Shown: positions 21,843-32,342 of the stretch, in pieces
How positions within the stretch are numbered: position 1 is the first letter of the stretch
How the letters are laid out: every line of letters starts with the position of its first letter
Assembly: GCF_016545825.1 (NCBI RefSeq)
Contig: NC_052621.1
Span: 706,199 to 770,198 of the forward strand
Length of the DNA stretch: 64,000 nt
Source of the DNA: Eucalyptus grandis
Lineage: Eukaryota > Streptophyta > Magnoliopsida > Myrtales > Myrtaceae
Direction: 5' to 3'
Translations under genes and position numbers: made by a program
Notes under the pieces: generated by a model
Seen by the model: the letters and a program-made list of their open reading frames with translations, nothing else
Told to the model about the DNA's origin: nothing
Database searches by the model: none

Positions 21843-22910
21843 ATGGATAGAAAAGATGACAATGAGTTGCGGGTTGCAGCATTATGTAAACGATTAGGTC
21901 ATTTGTGGTATGAGGAAGATGTAGTTGAAGTAAACCCGAAGATATCATTACAGAAAAGAGATGAATGTAAGAGAACAATTTTGGGTAAACTTTACTCAAA
22001 ACCCAATGTCAACTTTCCAGCATTCTTCACAACTATAAAGAAAGCATGGAAAGTAGAGGCAGTAGAATGTGCACAAAAAGGACTAGGTCTCTTTACCTTT
22101 GTATTTCAATCAGAGGCGGAAAAGGATAGAATCCTAAAATCTGCACCTTGGTGTTATTCCAGTAATCTGCTTGTTCTAAAACAATGCGAGCCTAAAATTA
22201 CAGAACACTGTTATGATTTTTCTAGAGCAGCCTTCAAGGTAAGAATTGGAGGAATCCCCCCTGGATGGAGGGTTGAAACAATTTACCATGATTTGGGGAA
22301 AAAACTCGGCCAGGTCCAGGAAATTAAGCTTGAAACCATGGGAAACCTGCAGCAAAAAGGAGGAAGAGTCAGAGTGGAAGTAGACTTAACTACTCCTCTG
22401 AAAGCAGGAACTATCTTGGATATTGGCCATAAATGGCTGTGGGTTGAATATAAATACGAAAGATTACCCCATTATTGTTACTCCTGTGGAAGAATAGGCC
22501 ACTATGCACAAGATTGTTCAGAAATACCTTATGCAGAATCTCCATGGGCAATCAACAAAATTGGCTCCTACGGACCATGGCTGAAAGCAGAAGTCAGTGA
22601 TCACAGCCCTTATTGGGAGGCCTTTTATGGCAACATTGAAGAAGACATTATAATAGAAGAAACCATACCTGAAGAACCTTCTCTAGGCAGCAAGCATGAT
22701 CTAATTATAAGAGAGAAAGATCCAGAAATACGTCTTGAAGTATGCAGCAAAAGAAGAGCAGAAAGTTCCATGGAGCCGGAGATCTTGGAAACCCCTATCA
22801 CAAATCAGCAGGTTATCAAAGATCATGGAAAACAGATCATTTGCTCAGATGCTTCAATACAAAATTCTTTGAAGATAGGAAAAAGCAGCAAAAAGAATAT
22901 GAAAGTGTAG
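21843..22910 (+). pseudogene. LINE ORF1 (DUF4283-type, zinc knuckle), copy 2
   Basis: 355 residues from MDRKDDNELRV, the Met matching copy 1; an in-frame ATG at 21801 lies in less conserved sequence. The DUF4283-like domain covers about residues 15-170. The zinc knuckle YCYSCGRIGHYAQDC is near residues 211-225. A TAG at 22908-22910 ends it where copy 1 has a Gln codon, and the same frame would otherwise run to the TGA at 23055-23057, which overlaps the ORF2 start. So the C-terminal about 48 residues are cut off by a nonsense change. Confidence 0.85.
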
Positions 22911-23016
22911 AAAACCAAAAAACAGAAATGCCTACCTGAACCTATACCTCTTATCATAGATGACTCAGGCATGACGGAGACCCCAATGAAGTTGCTTAAG
23001 GATGGCACAGATTGGG

Positions 23017-23103
23017 CTTTGGTGGCTAGCCCTAATAAGCCACCAAAGAAGACATGAAAATTATTAGCTGGAATTGTCAGGGGCTAGGCAACCCCCTGAC
23101 AAT
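23017..23103 (+). promoter_or_regulatory. ORF1/ORF2 junction with ATGA overlap between two hairpins, LINE copy 2
   Basis: CTTTGGTGGCT (23017-23027) pairs perfectly with AGCCACCAAAG (23038-23048) around a 10-base loop, five bases before the ATGA overlap (23054-23057). Downstream, ATTGTCAGGGG (23073-23083) pairs with CCCCTGACAAT (23093-23103) around a 9-base loop. The upstream stem is longer here (11 bp) than in copy 1 (8 bp). Confidence 0.55.
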
Positions 23104-23760
23104 CCAAGAGCTAAGAGCATTAATTGCTCTGGAAAGGCCCAGTATAGTTTTTCTAATGGAGACTAAAAACAAAGCAACGAGGGTGGAAAGTATATCCAGG
23201 AAACTTCAATTTCAGCACTTATTTTTAGAAAACCCAACGGGTATAGCAGGGGGGTTGGCGTTAATGTGGAATGAGGAAGTATCATTGCAAGTGCAAAGCA
23301 GTTCAAAACAATTTATAGATGTCAAATGCACTGAACCAGCCAGGAAATCAGTGATGCAGATTACTTTTATTCATGCATCCACAAATTTTGGTGAGAGGAT
23401 ACAACTATGGCAGCATTTGAAGACATTGAAACCCCACAGTTCCCACCCATGGATATGCTTGGGTGATTTTAACGAGATTCTATATGTATGGGAGAAGGTT
23501 GGGAGAAGGGAAGCAGATAATAAAAGAATCGCAGCATTTAGAGACATGCTTAATGAGTTATCCCTGATGGATATGGACAGTCAAGGATGTGCATTCACGT
23601 GGGCAAACAACAGAGAAGGGACGATCTTGTTAAAAAAGATTGGATAGGGCGTTATGTACCTTGGAATGGCGAGTACTCTTCCATGATGCAGAAATTCATG
23701 CTCTTCCAGCAATAGGCTCGGATCACAGTCCTCTTGTTCTGAGGCTATACCCTGCACAAA
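23054..23760 (+). pseudogene. LINE ORF2 endonuclease domain, copy 2
   Basis: The frame 23054-23647 begins MKIISWNCQGLGNP and includes METK and GDFNEI. It shifts at the A-run near 23633-23640 into the next frame, which carries the GSDHSPL catalytic motif near 23718. All APE-type endonuclease motifs are present but split over two frames. Confidence 0.88.
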
Positions 23761-26700
23761 GGAAAAGAAGAAGAGAATTTAAAATGGAGGCTTTCTGGTT
23801 AGAAAATGAAGAATATCACGATGTTATTCACCATGCATGGACTAACACAGTCTATCCTCAGCCAACTTTCTCAGACAAGCTTCAGGAAACAGCAAAAAAA
23901 TTGACACAGTGGAGTCAAAAAAAGTTTGCTCATGCACCCAGTAGGATAAGAGAGTTAACTCAGGCCCTAACAACAATAACCAATCAGTCACATTCAAACA
24001 GAAAGGAAGAGAAAAGCATCATCCACCGGATCGACACATTAAGAAAGCAGGAGGAACAATATTGGGGATTGAGGTCAAGAATTAAATGGTTACAGTGGGG
24101 AGACAAAAATACACGTTTCTTTCATGCTACAACAGTCCAAAGGAGGCGTCGAAATCACATTACGATGCTGAAAGTGGAAGAAGACAGATGGTGTCGGGAT
24201 CTAGCAGAAATCAGGATTCACATTAAAAATTATTACAGCACCTTATATACAACAGCAGGGGAACATCATTATCAGCCAGTCTTATGCCAATGCCATACTC
24301 CTATTGATGATCGCATAAATGCATCGCTGGTGGCTAATCCCACGATGGAGGAAATCAAAACAACAGTTTATCAATTGGGAGCCTTGAAAGCGCCTGGCCC
24401 TGATGGGTTTAATGGTATGTTCTATCAAAATGATTGGGATATTATTCAGACTGACCTATTCCACCTGGTACAGAGCTTCTTCAACACAGGGGTTTTGGAT
24501 CCTCATCTAAACCAAACATATATTGCCTTGATTCCCAAAGTGAAAAACCCTGAGACAATTTGTCAGTTTAGACCTATCAGTCTTTGCAATTTCAGTTATA
24601 AAATCATATCAAAACTACTTGCCAATAGATTGAAGCAATGGCTGCCAGAGATAATCGAACCTGAACAGAGTGCCTTTGTATAGGGGAGACAGATACGGGA
24701 TAACATCCTAATAGTGCAGGAAGTGCTACACCAGCTGCGCATCACCAAAAGAAAGAAGAAACATCAGGCAGTACTTAAATTAGATATGCAGAAAGCATAT
24801 GACAGAATTGAATGGGATTTTCTTCGGGATTGCATGCTGCAAATGGGTTTTTCAGAGAAATGGGTGGCTTTAATAATGCAATGCATCACAACAGTGACTT
24901 TCAACGTTAAGCTTAATGGAGAACCTACCCCGTTTTTTAGTCCTTCCAGAGGTCTAAGGCAAGGAGACCCATTGTCGCCTTATTTATTCATCCTAATCAC
25001 TAATGTGTTAACTTGGTTGATGCAAAAAGCAGTAGCAGAAGGCAGCATACAAGGTATACAGCTCAACAGGTTCTGTCCTAAGCTTTCTCACCTTATGTTT
25101 GCGGATGATGTTATTTTCTTCATGGATGGGACTTTAAAGGAATGTCAGAATTTGACACTTACAATTAATCAGTATTGCTATGCAACGGGGCAAGCTGTCA
25201 ACTTAAACAAGTTAGGCGTTTATTTTAGTAAGATTGTCCCCCACTACTTAAGAGGAATATGGCTCAAGAGCTGAGAGTGCCCGTTTTTGACAAGACAGGG
25301 AAATACCTAGGTATCCCTACAGAATGGGGACAATCTAAAAAAGAATTATTTGCATGGATACTCACCAGAGTGAATTCAAAGCTGGAGGGTTGGAAGGAAA
25401 AATTACTTACCAAAGCAGGAAAGGAGGTCCTGATTAAGAGTGTGGTGCAGGCCATCCCAACCTATGCCATGTCGATCTTCAAGCTACCCTTGTCCATCTG
25501 CAGAGCAATATAAAGGCGAATAGCGTCATTCTGGTGGCAGAAAGGAGACTCAAAGAAAGGAATTCACTGGAAGAATTGGGAAGCTATGAAGACAAGAAAG
25601 GATGAAGGAGGGATGGGGTTCAAAGACTTAATTACCTTCAATTGTGCAATGCTGGGCAAACAGGTCTGGCGTCTACACAAGTCCCCGGATGCGTTATGGA
25701 GCAAAGTTCTAAAGGGCACATACTTCCCTTATGGAGATATATGGAGTGCACAGAAGGGCCAGCGATCCTCTTGGGGCTGGCAAAGTATGCTGTTGGGGCG
25801 AGACTCTATGAAATCAGATGTGAAATGGTTAGTTGGGGATGGTAAATCAATCAAAATAAGGGAGGATAAATGGTTATCACAGGAGTTAACAGGGGAATCA
25901 GTAAACCCAACAGAACCAACTATGGTTGAAGATTTGATAAACGAAGATACCCGAACTTGGAAACATACTCTTATTCATCAGTACTTTGAAGAGAAAGTAG
26001 CAAGCGAGATTCTAGCTATTCCCTTGAGTAAAGATCCCAAACCAGACAGTAGAATATGGATAGGAAATTGCAAAGGAGAATTCATGGTGAAAAGTGGATA
26101 CAATAGATCCCAATCATCGACTATTAGACCAAATTCACGAAAGCCTCGTGTTCTTACTAGCCCCCACGATCTTTATGGAGCAGATCCGGGAGTCTCTCGT
26201 CCCACCGAAAATCGAACCTTCCTCCGGAGCATTTGTCAAAGTGCCATTCCCACAAGGGAGAACCTCTACAAAAGAAGATCAGCTCGGATCCATTATGTTA
26301 GATATGTCATACGCATATTGAAACCACCGAACATCTCTTCCTATTCTGCAGGTGGACTAAAGAGATCTGGAAAAATATCCGGCTACAGGGGAAGAATATG
26401 TTGAAACAAATCAAAAGGATAGATCAGTGGCTTTCGGCAACATTCGCATCACGAAAGGGTTCACCTGAAAGAGAATTCATCGCAGGGATCCTATGGCAGA
26501 TCTGGAAGGCTCGAAACGCACGGATCTTCAGAGGAAAAATCCCAAGCCCGACGGACGTCCTCGATCTCGCACAAACCCAGAATTTAGCTTTCAGCAGAGG
26601 AAGAAAGAAAAACACAAATCAGACCACATCTCAACGCTTATCAAAGGTCTGGACTCCATCGGGAAAATGTCAATTGAAAGTGAACGTCGACGCCTCATGG

Positions 26701-26787
26701 GTATCGGGAGAAAACCTCTGTTCTGTGGTCGGAATCGCAAGAGATGAAGAGGGATCTGTCGTTGATGGCTTTGCGGCGAGAGGCTAG
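23761..26787 (+). pseudogene. LINE ORF2 reverse transcriptase and zinc-like region, copy 2
   Basis: Frames 23640-24683, 24714-25274, 25259-25513, 25586-26404 and 26398-26787 together cover the linker, the reverse transcriptase and its C-terminal region. Motifs seen are LKAPGPDGFNG, FRPISLCNFSYK, GLRQGDPLSPY and the catalytic FADD at 25098-25109. Breaks include TAG at 24681-24683, a frameshift near 25250-25260, TAA at 25511-25513 and frame changes near 26150-26400. It is not functional. Confidence 0.88.
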
Positions 26788-27069
26788 GGCTTCTTCGTCG
26801 GCACAAGCGAAGCGGAAGCCCTTTTACACGGATTACGCTTTATCTTGAACTGGAAGTCGTCGTACGTGAAGACACGAAGTGAAGCAGTTTACCTTACCTG
26901 TGAAAGCGACAATTTAGCGGTGGTGAATTTCGTCATGGGCCGGGCCGAGATTCCATGGAATTTAAGAGAGATAATTCAACGCTGCCGACAAGAGCTCTTT
27001 CTGGGCCAAAACGTAACAGTAATCTACTGTCCGCGGGAGGCAAATCAGGCTGCTGATTGGCTAGTATGA
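26665..27069 (+). pseudogene. LINE ORF2 RNase H domain, copy 2
   Basis: It starts in the frame ending at 26787 with KVNVDASWVSGENLCS and continues at 26845-27069 with ESDNLAVVNFVMG and CPREANQAADWLV. A TAG at 26785 and another at 27067 interrupt it. The order of motifs matches copy 1. Confidence 0.82.
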
Positions 27070-27221
27070 AATCATCGTGCAAAGAAACTTCCTCCAAATT
27101 GGGTTCATAGACCCCCTCTATCTCTATGGAATATTTTAGTTTCCGAATGTAACCCATTGTTGTGTTCTAAGACTACTTAAGATAATGCATCAGTATCTTT
27201 TTTGACCAAAAAAAAAAAAAA

Positions 27222-28020
27222 ATCCTGATGAAGATGGCGAGCATCGCAACCGTGACGTTGGTGTTGCATTCCAAAAGAACTAGGGGGCCAGCTTCAATCG
27301 TTCTCGTGCCAAGTGATCCACAGCTTATTGCCCGGTGCCTCCATCCAATGCAAGAGGTCACGCCTTGGATAACTGTTGCCCCCTTCTTTTTCGCAGGATT
27401 CCTGGGAATTTACTTACCCTTCATGGAGAAAAGATTGAGAAGCTCCAGAGAAATTCCTCTAATACGTCAGGACCAAATAATCTAATTCTGAAAAATAAAA
27501 AAGGAAGGAAATAAGGGGACCTATCGAGACCCAAACAAAAATATAAAGTGAATATAAATAAAAAAAATTTACTCTCACGGGCGAGTGGGCCCGCTTCCGC
27601 CTGCTAATTGGGCCTAAAAATTCAGCCTAGACATTTTAGTGGGCGGGTGCGCCGCACGCCCATGAGCTGCCCACCTGTTGATCAAATGTAGTTTAACACA
27701 CCAAAGTTTGGCTTTTAGTCGCTCCTTTATTAGTGCCGTATCCTCATTTTATTTTTTGCATAGAATCATTGTTGTAATTATGGGTTAATGGATCAACGAA
27801 AGTGAGCAAAATGAGATATATTTCTTCATGTCATGTATTTCTTTAATTTGTGTATCTCTTGTATTCCTGTATTTTTAGTTCATGTATATCTTCAATACAT
27901 GACCTCTCAAACTTTACAAATTGATTTGAACTATTTTTCATTCACAAGGAAAAAAAGGAAGAACGACACATCTCTTCACTTTATTTTTGTTTAAGTGTGC
28001 TGGTTTCATGAAAAGTTCAA
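27222..28020 (+). other. Psi-FLOT-B 3' flank resuming after the LINE
   Basis: GATGAAGATGGCGAGCATCGCAACCG matches the flank after FLOT-A (5728) and FLOT-C (34651). Further on, AAATTCCTCTAATACGTCAGGACCAA and GACCTATCGAGACCC match the FLOT-A flank near 6900-6980. After about 27700 the resemblance fades into AT-rich DNA. No gene was seen. Confidence 0.5.
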
Positions 28021-28024
28021 TTAT

Positions 28025-28220
28025 CCTATTTGCATTGATTATAATATTTAAATAATAAAACACACATTTATCTAATAGCTTAAACTTTTACAATAGTTAG
28101 TAATGGTCTGACCAAATTTAACATGGTATTAGAGTTGGAGATCTTGAGTTCGAATTTTCCAGGCCATATTTGCCTCACAGTTAAATTTGGTGCTAATACA
28201 AACAGCTTCAAGGTGTCATA
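28025..28220 (+). repeat. Dispersed tRNA-like repeat (ATGGTATTAGAG ... GAGTTCGAAT)
   Basis: It starts near TTTAAATAATAAAACACACATTTATCTAATAG and includes CATGGTATTAGAGTTGGAGATC and TTGAGTTCGAATTTTCC, the last resembling a pol III B box. Relatives lie at about 60965-61225 and 62395-62560. It may be a degenerate SINE. Confidence 0.4.
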
Positions 28221-29689
28221 TTTTGGGAGGTATAGTTCGTGAATATGCATATCACCATTTGTAAGAACTAATTGCTTTAAGAAAATTCAATAATTTATAC
28301 CCCACCTCCTGTTTAATACTATTGTAATTGTATAAGAGCTGTGCAATTTCAAATTTGGTTTGTAATTGTATCTTCTTTACTTGTTAAGAAGAAATATTCA
28401 ATATTTTTATCGCTTTATCAAAGTTATTTTTCCTGTTTAATGTTTTCAGGTTACAACAAACAATATTACGTATATATATTTTCCAACAATCTTATAGCGA
28501 TTTGTTTCTTTACTGTTAATGGGTTTATTAGAAAATCAAGATGGCTAATAACAATCAAGTGCATAATAATGTCTAGAATGTTTCTAGAGATGTTCCTTTA
28601 GTCGGTTCGACCACAGCTATTGGAGAGATTCAGACCTCAAGGCCTAGTTTTGTGGCAATAAATGTTGCGGGCCTTCGGGTTAAGACCATTTATGGTGTTA
28701 CACGCACTATTCGCATGGCTGATATATCCGGTATTGGTTTTTAAAATAGTATAGGTCAAATGACATATGATTCGATTTCTCAAGGGGTGGCTCAATAGAC
28801 TTTGCCCACTTTGCTGGTACTACCTCTAGTAACACCAAATGAGAAAATTGGAGAAATTCACCACTGTAAGTTTTAAGCAGTGGTAGCAAAATATGTTTTT
28901 TCATCTGGTCATGCTGAATCTGATTAAGTACTTATAGGAGGTGTGCTTGTAATTAGTTTAGATGAGTGAGATGTCACAACACTCGAGGTGTTGGAGGCTT
29001 GGAAGCGCGGTGACTTTCTTATACCAAAACTATATTCTTAATTGTTTACTATTGGCCAGTGCAGGTTTCTTTCTTCATGCAATTAATATGTTCCGGTGAC
29101 ATTTAACCGGAGGCCATTTCTTTAACTAGATTTTTCTATGTCAGGCCGTTGTCAAAGACCGTGAGGTTTAATGTGTTGAAGGTGATTCTGGCGGGATCAT
29201 CAGGCGGCGGTGGGAAGAAGGCCTTCACTGGAATGTAATTGAGTCAATTTTTACATTTTGGTTTTACATGTTGAGAGAAGATACTAGATTTGCTCTACTT
29301 GGAATTTACTATTGTTAGCTATCAAATTTTTGTCTGACCTTTTCTACCTCTTTCTTAATTGTCGATTTTTGGTTCACTTTTGGCCGAACCTACAAATTTT
29401 ATGACATGGTGAATTCGTGTTTGTCTGATTTGCTTGTTATGTGGTGTTTGCTGTGATCTTTTTCTGGAAATAGTCATGAAAAGTCAGGTATTGCCTAATA
29501 CCAAGCAAAATAATCGAAGATGGTACACTTAGAAGTTTTTTAGGCTGAAGTGGCGATACTGAGGATGTGTGGCGGAACATTTATTGTTTTCTCGATCAAG
29601 ATGCTAACGGAATTCGTATTGTCTTTTACTTGGCTAAACCCCCTGAAGGTGTTCCAATATTTATGTCATAGTTCATGAATCATGTGCGA
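28221..29689. other. Intergenic AT-rich DNA, no supported gene
   Basis: Short frames occur (for example 28341-28601), but none has a recognisable motif. A patch at 28540-28720 (GGCTAATAACAATCAAGTGC onward) and another at 29140-29230 look faintly coding but are full of stops; they may be remains of a retroelement. Nothing firm can be assigned. Confidence 0.3.
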
Positions 29690-29920
29690 AAATCAATTGT
29701 TGCATGTTTTTATTTCTTGAATTCTCTGGTGGACCCTTTAGTTTTACTTGGACATGAAAAAATTGCCTCATTTCTATTAATTGGGTGCTTGTCCATCCCC
29801 AGCCTCTTCGGGATATTTTATAGGGATATTTTATATTCGGAATTATGTTTACCTTTATCATGTGCCTATCGTATTAATGAATGAAAGTAATCAACTGTTT
29901 TGTAACCAAAAAAAAAACCT
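29690..29920 (+). mobile_element. Degenerate LINE 3' fragment (RNase H end plus tail)
   Basis: The sequence encodes a NSLVDPLVLLGHEK stretch, then, in another frame, INWVLVHPQPLRDIL. Both resemble the last part of plant LINE RNase H domains. It is followed by untranslated sequence and a GTAACC plus poly(A) end at 29907-29919, like the GACC-A(n) tails of the two full LINEs. It is heavily decayed. Confidence 0.42.
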
Positions 29921-30472
29921 TGAAACGATTTCTCTCAACAATGTGACACCAATTGAATGGCTTGCTGGATTAGTTTGCCAAGCAAGCCTGATTATCTGAT
30001 GATTTTAAAGATGATGTGATGAATTATAATTCTGGGTACTTTGATTTGTTGATGGGTGTTCTCTGAAATGAAGAAACTTCTGCAAAAATGATGAAGTTGT
30101 GTGCACTTTTCCATGAAAAGGAAAGGTCATTGTGAATTACATTTGTTGATTTCTTAGGGTGTATGAGTTTGTCTGCTGGATATTTTACTAAAATCTGCAA
30201 TAACTTGTATAAAGTAGAAACCACTTGTCATATTTGACCCCTAACTGAGCAGGTTTTGCCCCCACCGCCCCCCCCCTCCCCCCAAAAAAAAAACAAAACA
30301 AAACAAAAACCCACCCACAAACCACCAAAAAAAAAAAGAAAGTCAGCTGTGAGGGATCGGGACCTTCCTCCTATAGGAAATGGCGTTTGATTGTCAATGC
30401 TAGAGGAGCTTTCCTTTCAATTTCTCAAGTCAATGCATAAGATCTTGAAGAGCAAGCAGCTTCCTCAGACTG
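29921..30472. other. Intergenic DNA, no supported gene
   Basis: Contains a C-rich then A-rich low-complexity run at 30260-30340. No gene or structured element was seen. Confidence 0.4.
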
Positions 30473-30518
30473 ACCTGATAATCAATTTTTCTTTTTTTTG
30501 GTCAGAACCTGATAATCA
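30473..30518 (-). mobile_element. 22-bp LINE micro-insertion with 12-bp target-site duplication
   Basis: ACCTGATAATCA occurs at 30473-30484 and 30507-30518. The 22 bases between read, on the minus strand, TCTGACC followed by eight A, then GAAAAAT. This equals the extreme 3' end of the local LINE family (GACC plus poly(A)). It fits a target-primed insertion truncated almost at once. Confidence 0.6.
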
Positions 30519-31317
30519 GTTGAGGTGTTGACAGTATGTTTGTTTTTCATACCGAGATATCCTCTCTCTCTCTCTCTTTTTTTTTTGTTGCAGCAATCCG
30601 CTCCCATGCTGCAGAGAGTCAAATCTGAATGTCTCTGTTAATTACAAAGAGAAGAAGAGAAAATGCTCATAAATATTTTTTTTATGCAATGTGCGATCCA
30701 TATCGAAATTAAGCGAGTCCTCTCGTCCACTCTGAATAAAAGTGAAATTCCTCCTCCTTTTCCCTATATATATATATAAAGGAAGATTTGAGGGAAATCT
30801 CGAGTTCCTAATTCCGATTTTTCCCGATAAAAGAAATCGGCTAAAACAAGTTAAAGAGGTATCCTAGACAAACTAGGGTTGGTGGAGAAGTCGTGCTTGA
30901 CCTACCTCCTAATTTCCCTTTTTAGGATCGAGGAAAACGCGGAAACAGTTGGCAATTGCTATGGCGACCCAGACATGAATTGAATTGGAGTTCCTTCGTC
31001 GTTTCAAGATAGTTAATTTTTTTCCAATGGAACAAATAGCACACAATGCAGTTGAGATTTCATTATAAGGACTTGCGATATTTAATTTAGGCGAAGATGT
31101 GGTTCAACGCTATAATTAATCTACAATCCTTTTATTAATACGAAGGCAATATCTGTTGACGTGGGCTCCGTTTACCCGGTTGTAAAAAACACCCAACTTA
31201 ATTCTTTTGAGATTTTTTTTTGAATTTTTAAGTTCGAATTATGTTATGCTAAACGGCGCTGATAGCTAGAATTTTTAATGGTACTGTTTTGACCAATAAT
31301 TTTGAGTTTGCAAGAGG
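30519..31317. other. Intergenic DNA before block 2
   Basis: A (CT)n run sits at 30561-30577 and an (AT)n run at 30766-30776. From about 31140 the sequence resembles the pseudogene upstream DNA (11540-11740), so it is probably old flotillin-unit DNA that block 1 lost to the insertion at its left edge. No gene was seen. Confidence 0.4.
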
Positions 31318-31865
31318 TGGACAACCCAAGGTGGATCCTTATTTTTCTAGTTTATGTAAGTCATAACATTCAAGTAATATGATATTCATAAGAAATTTGA
31401 GTGTGACTTTCAGATACATGATGGGCGTTGCTTCACTAGATAATAACAATATTTAATGAATGATAACATCTACTTACCTTTTTTCTATTTAAAGATACGG
31501 ATTTAAGTGATTACATTCAAATAATAAGATATTTATGAATGTTTCAACTGTAACTTTTAAAATGGTAGATATCATTTCTGCCAAAAATCAATATCGGCCG
31601 ATATTCCTCCAAATTTGGAAAGAAAATAAAAGCTAAGAACTCAAAGAATGCAAGTGCCATTTATACAGATTCTCAAAGATTTTAATAATATCCGCCAGAT
31701 AATTGTGCGGTTGGTGCTAGCGCTAATCCATCGTTAAAATTCGAAAATTACCTAAAATAGAAAAGGTCAAATTGAAATCGCCAAAGATCACTAGGAGAAG
31801 ATTACTAGGAGAATTCCATAGATAATGACGATGCCCAAGTCCGATGTTTCTTTTCCTACTGATCA

Positions 31866-32020
31866 ACAAGGTGGAGTGAACCACTGGGGGTTCGCCCCAG
31901 TGGCCACCCTTCCAATATGGAAGGGGGAGGTCGGGTTCAAATCCCTCCACCTAGGGAGATGAGATGGGTAGTGAGACGCGTAAGTGACAAAAAAAAAAAA
32001 AAAAAAAACAAGGTGGAGTG
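31866..32020 (+). mobile_element. tRNA-derived SINE 1 upstream of FLOT-C
   Basis: Body at 31879-32007, flanked by ACAAGGTGGAGTG at 31866-31878 and 32008-32020. The head has a perfect 9-bp inverted repeat (CCACTGGGG/CCCCAGTGG) containing an A-box-like CGCCCCAGTGGCC. A B-box-like GGTTCAAATCC follows at about 31934. The body ends GTGAC plus about 20 A. Block 1 has the empty site at about 3236-3252 (ACAAGGTGGAGTGAAGG). Confidence 0.75.
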
Positions 32021-32190
32021 GGTTGCGATTTCCACGCCCTTCCAATATGGAAGGAGGCGGGTTCAAATCCCCACCTCTCGGGGATGAGGGGTAGGAACGC
32101 GTAAGTTTCGAGTGTTGCGACTCCCACGCCTAGTGAGTGTAGAGTAGGCATAAAGTAGAACTGACAAAAAAAAAAAAAAAAAAAAAAAAA
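32021..32190 (+). mobile_element. tRNA-derived SINE 2, adjacent to SINE 1
   Basis: It shares with SINE 1 the CCCTTCCAATATGGAAG segment, the B-box-like GGTTCAAATCC (about 32053) and ACGCGTAAGT. It lacks the inverted-repeat head, has a longer 3' body (GAGTGTTGCGACTCC...), and ends CTGAC plus about 25 A. It follows the second ACAAGGTGGAGTG and is itself followed by CAAGGTGGAAGG, so it re-used nearly the same target. Confidence 0.75.
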
Positions 32191-32244
32191 CAAGGTGGAA
32201 GGCACCCGTTCTTATCTCCTCGTCTTCCTCGCTCATCACTTCTG

Positions 32245-32250
32245 TATAAA
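32245..32250 (+). promoter_or_regulatory. TATA box of FLOT-C
   Basis: TATAAA lies 98 bases before the ATG, exactly as in FLOT-A. The SINE pair ends 54 bases upstream of it, so only this short proximal segment remains joined to the gene. Confidence 0.6.
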
Positions 32251-32342
32251 TCCAACCTCCACAGCCTGCAGACACTTCACAGTTCACACAGCCTACGCAC
32301 AAGCCCCCTTCTTAGTTCGTTTCCGAGACAGCGAGAAAAACC

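Larger units (their letters stand above)
21283..27221 (+). mobile_element. Full-length L1-type LINE, copy 2 (inactive)
   Basis: About 5.9 kb, same family and orientation as copy 1, inserted in the psi-FLOT-B 3' flank. The flank reads CTCCCTTTCATCC at the left and resumes ATCCTGATGAAGATGG after the poly(A), so the target-site duplication is only about 4 bp (ATCC, 21279-21282 and 27222-27225). The uninterrupted version can be read after FLOT-A near 5718 and FLOT-C near 34641. ORF1 is nearly complete. ORF2 is split into seven frames. The 3' end is TTTTTTGACC plus poly(A). Confidence 0.92.

Noticed and set aside
32040..32070. tRNA gene
   Set aside because: The GGTTCAAATCC B-box-like word lies within poly(A)-tailed, target-site-duplicated SINEs. 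No complete cloverleaf was found.
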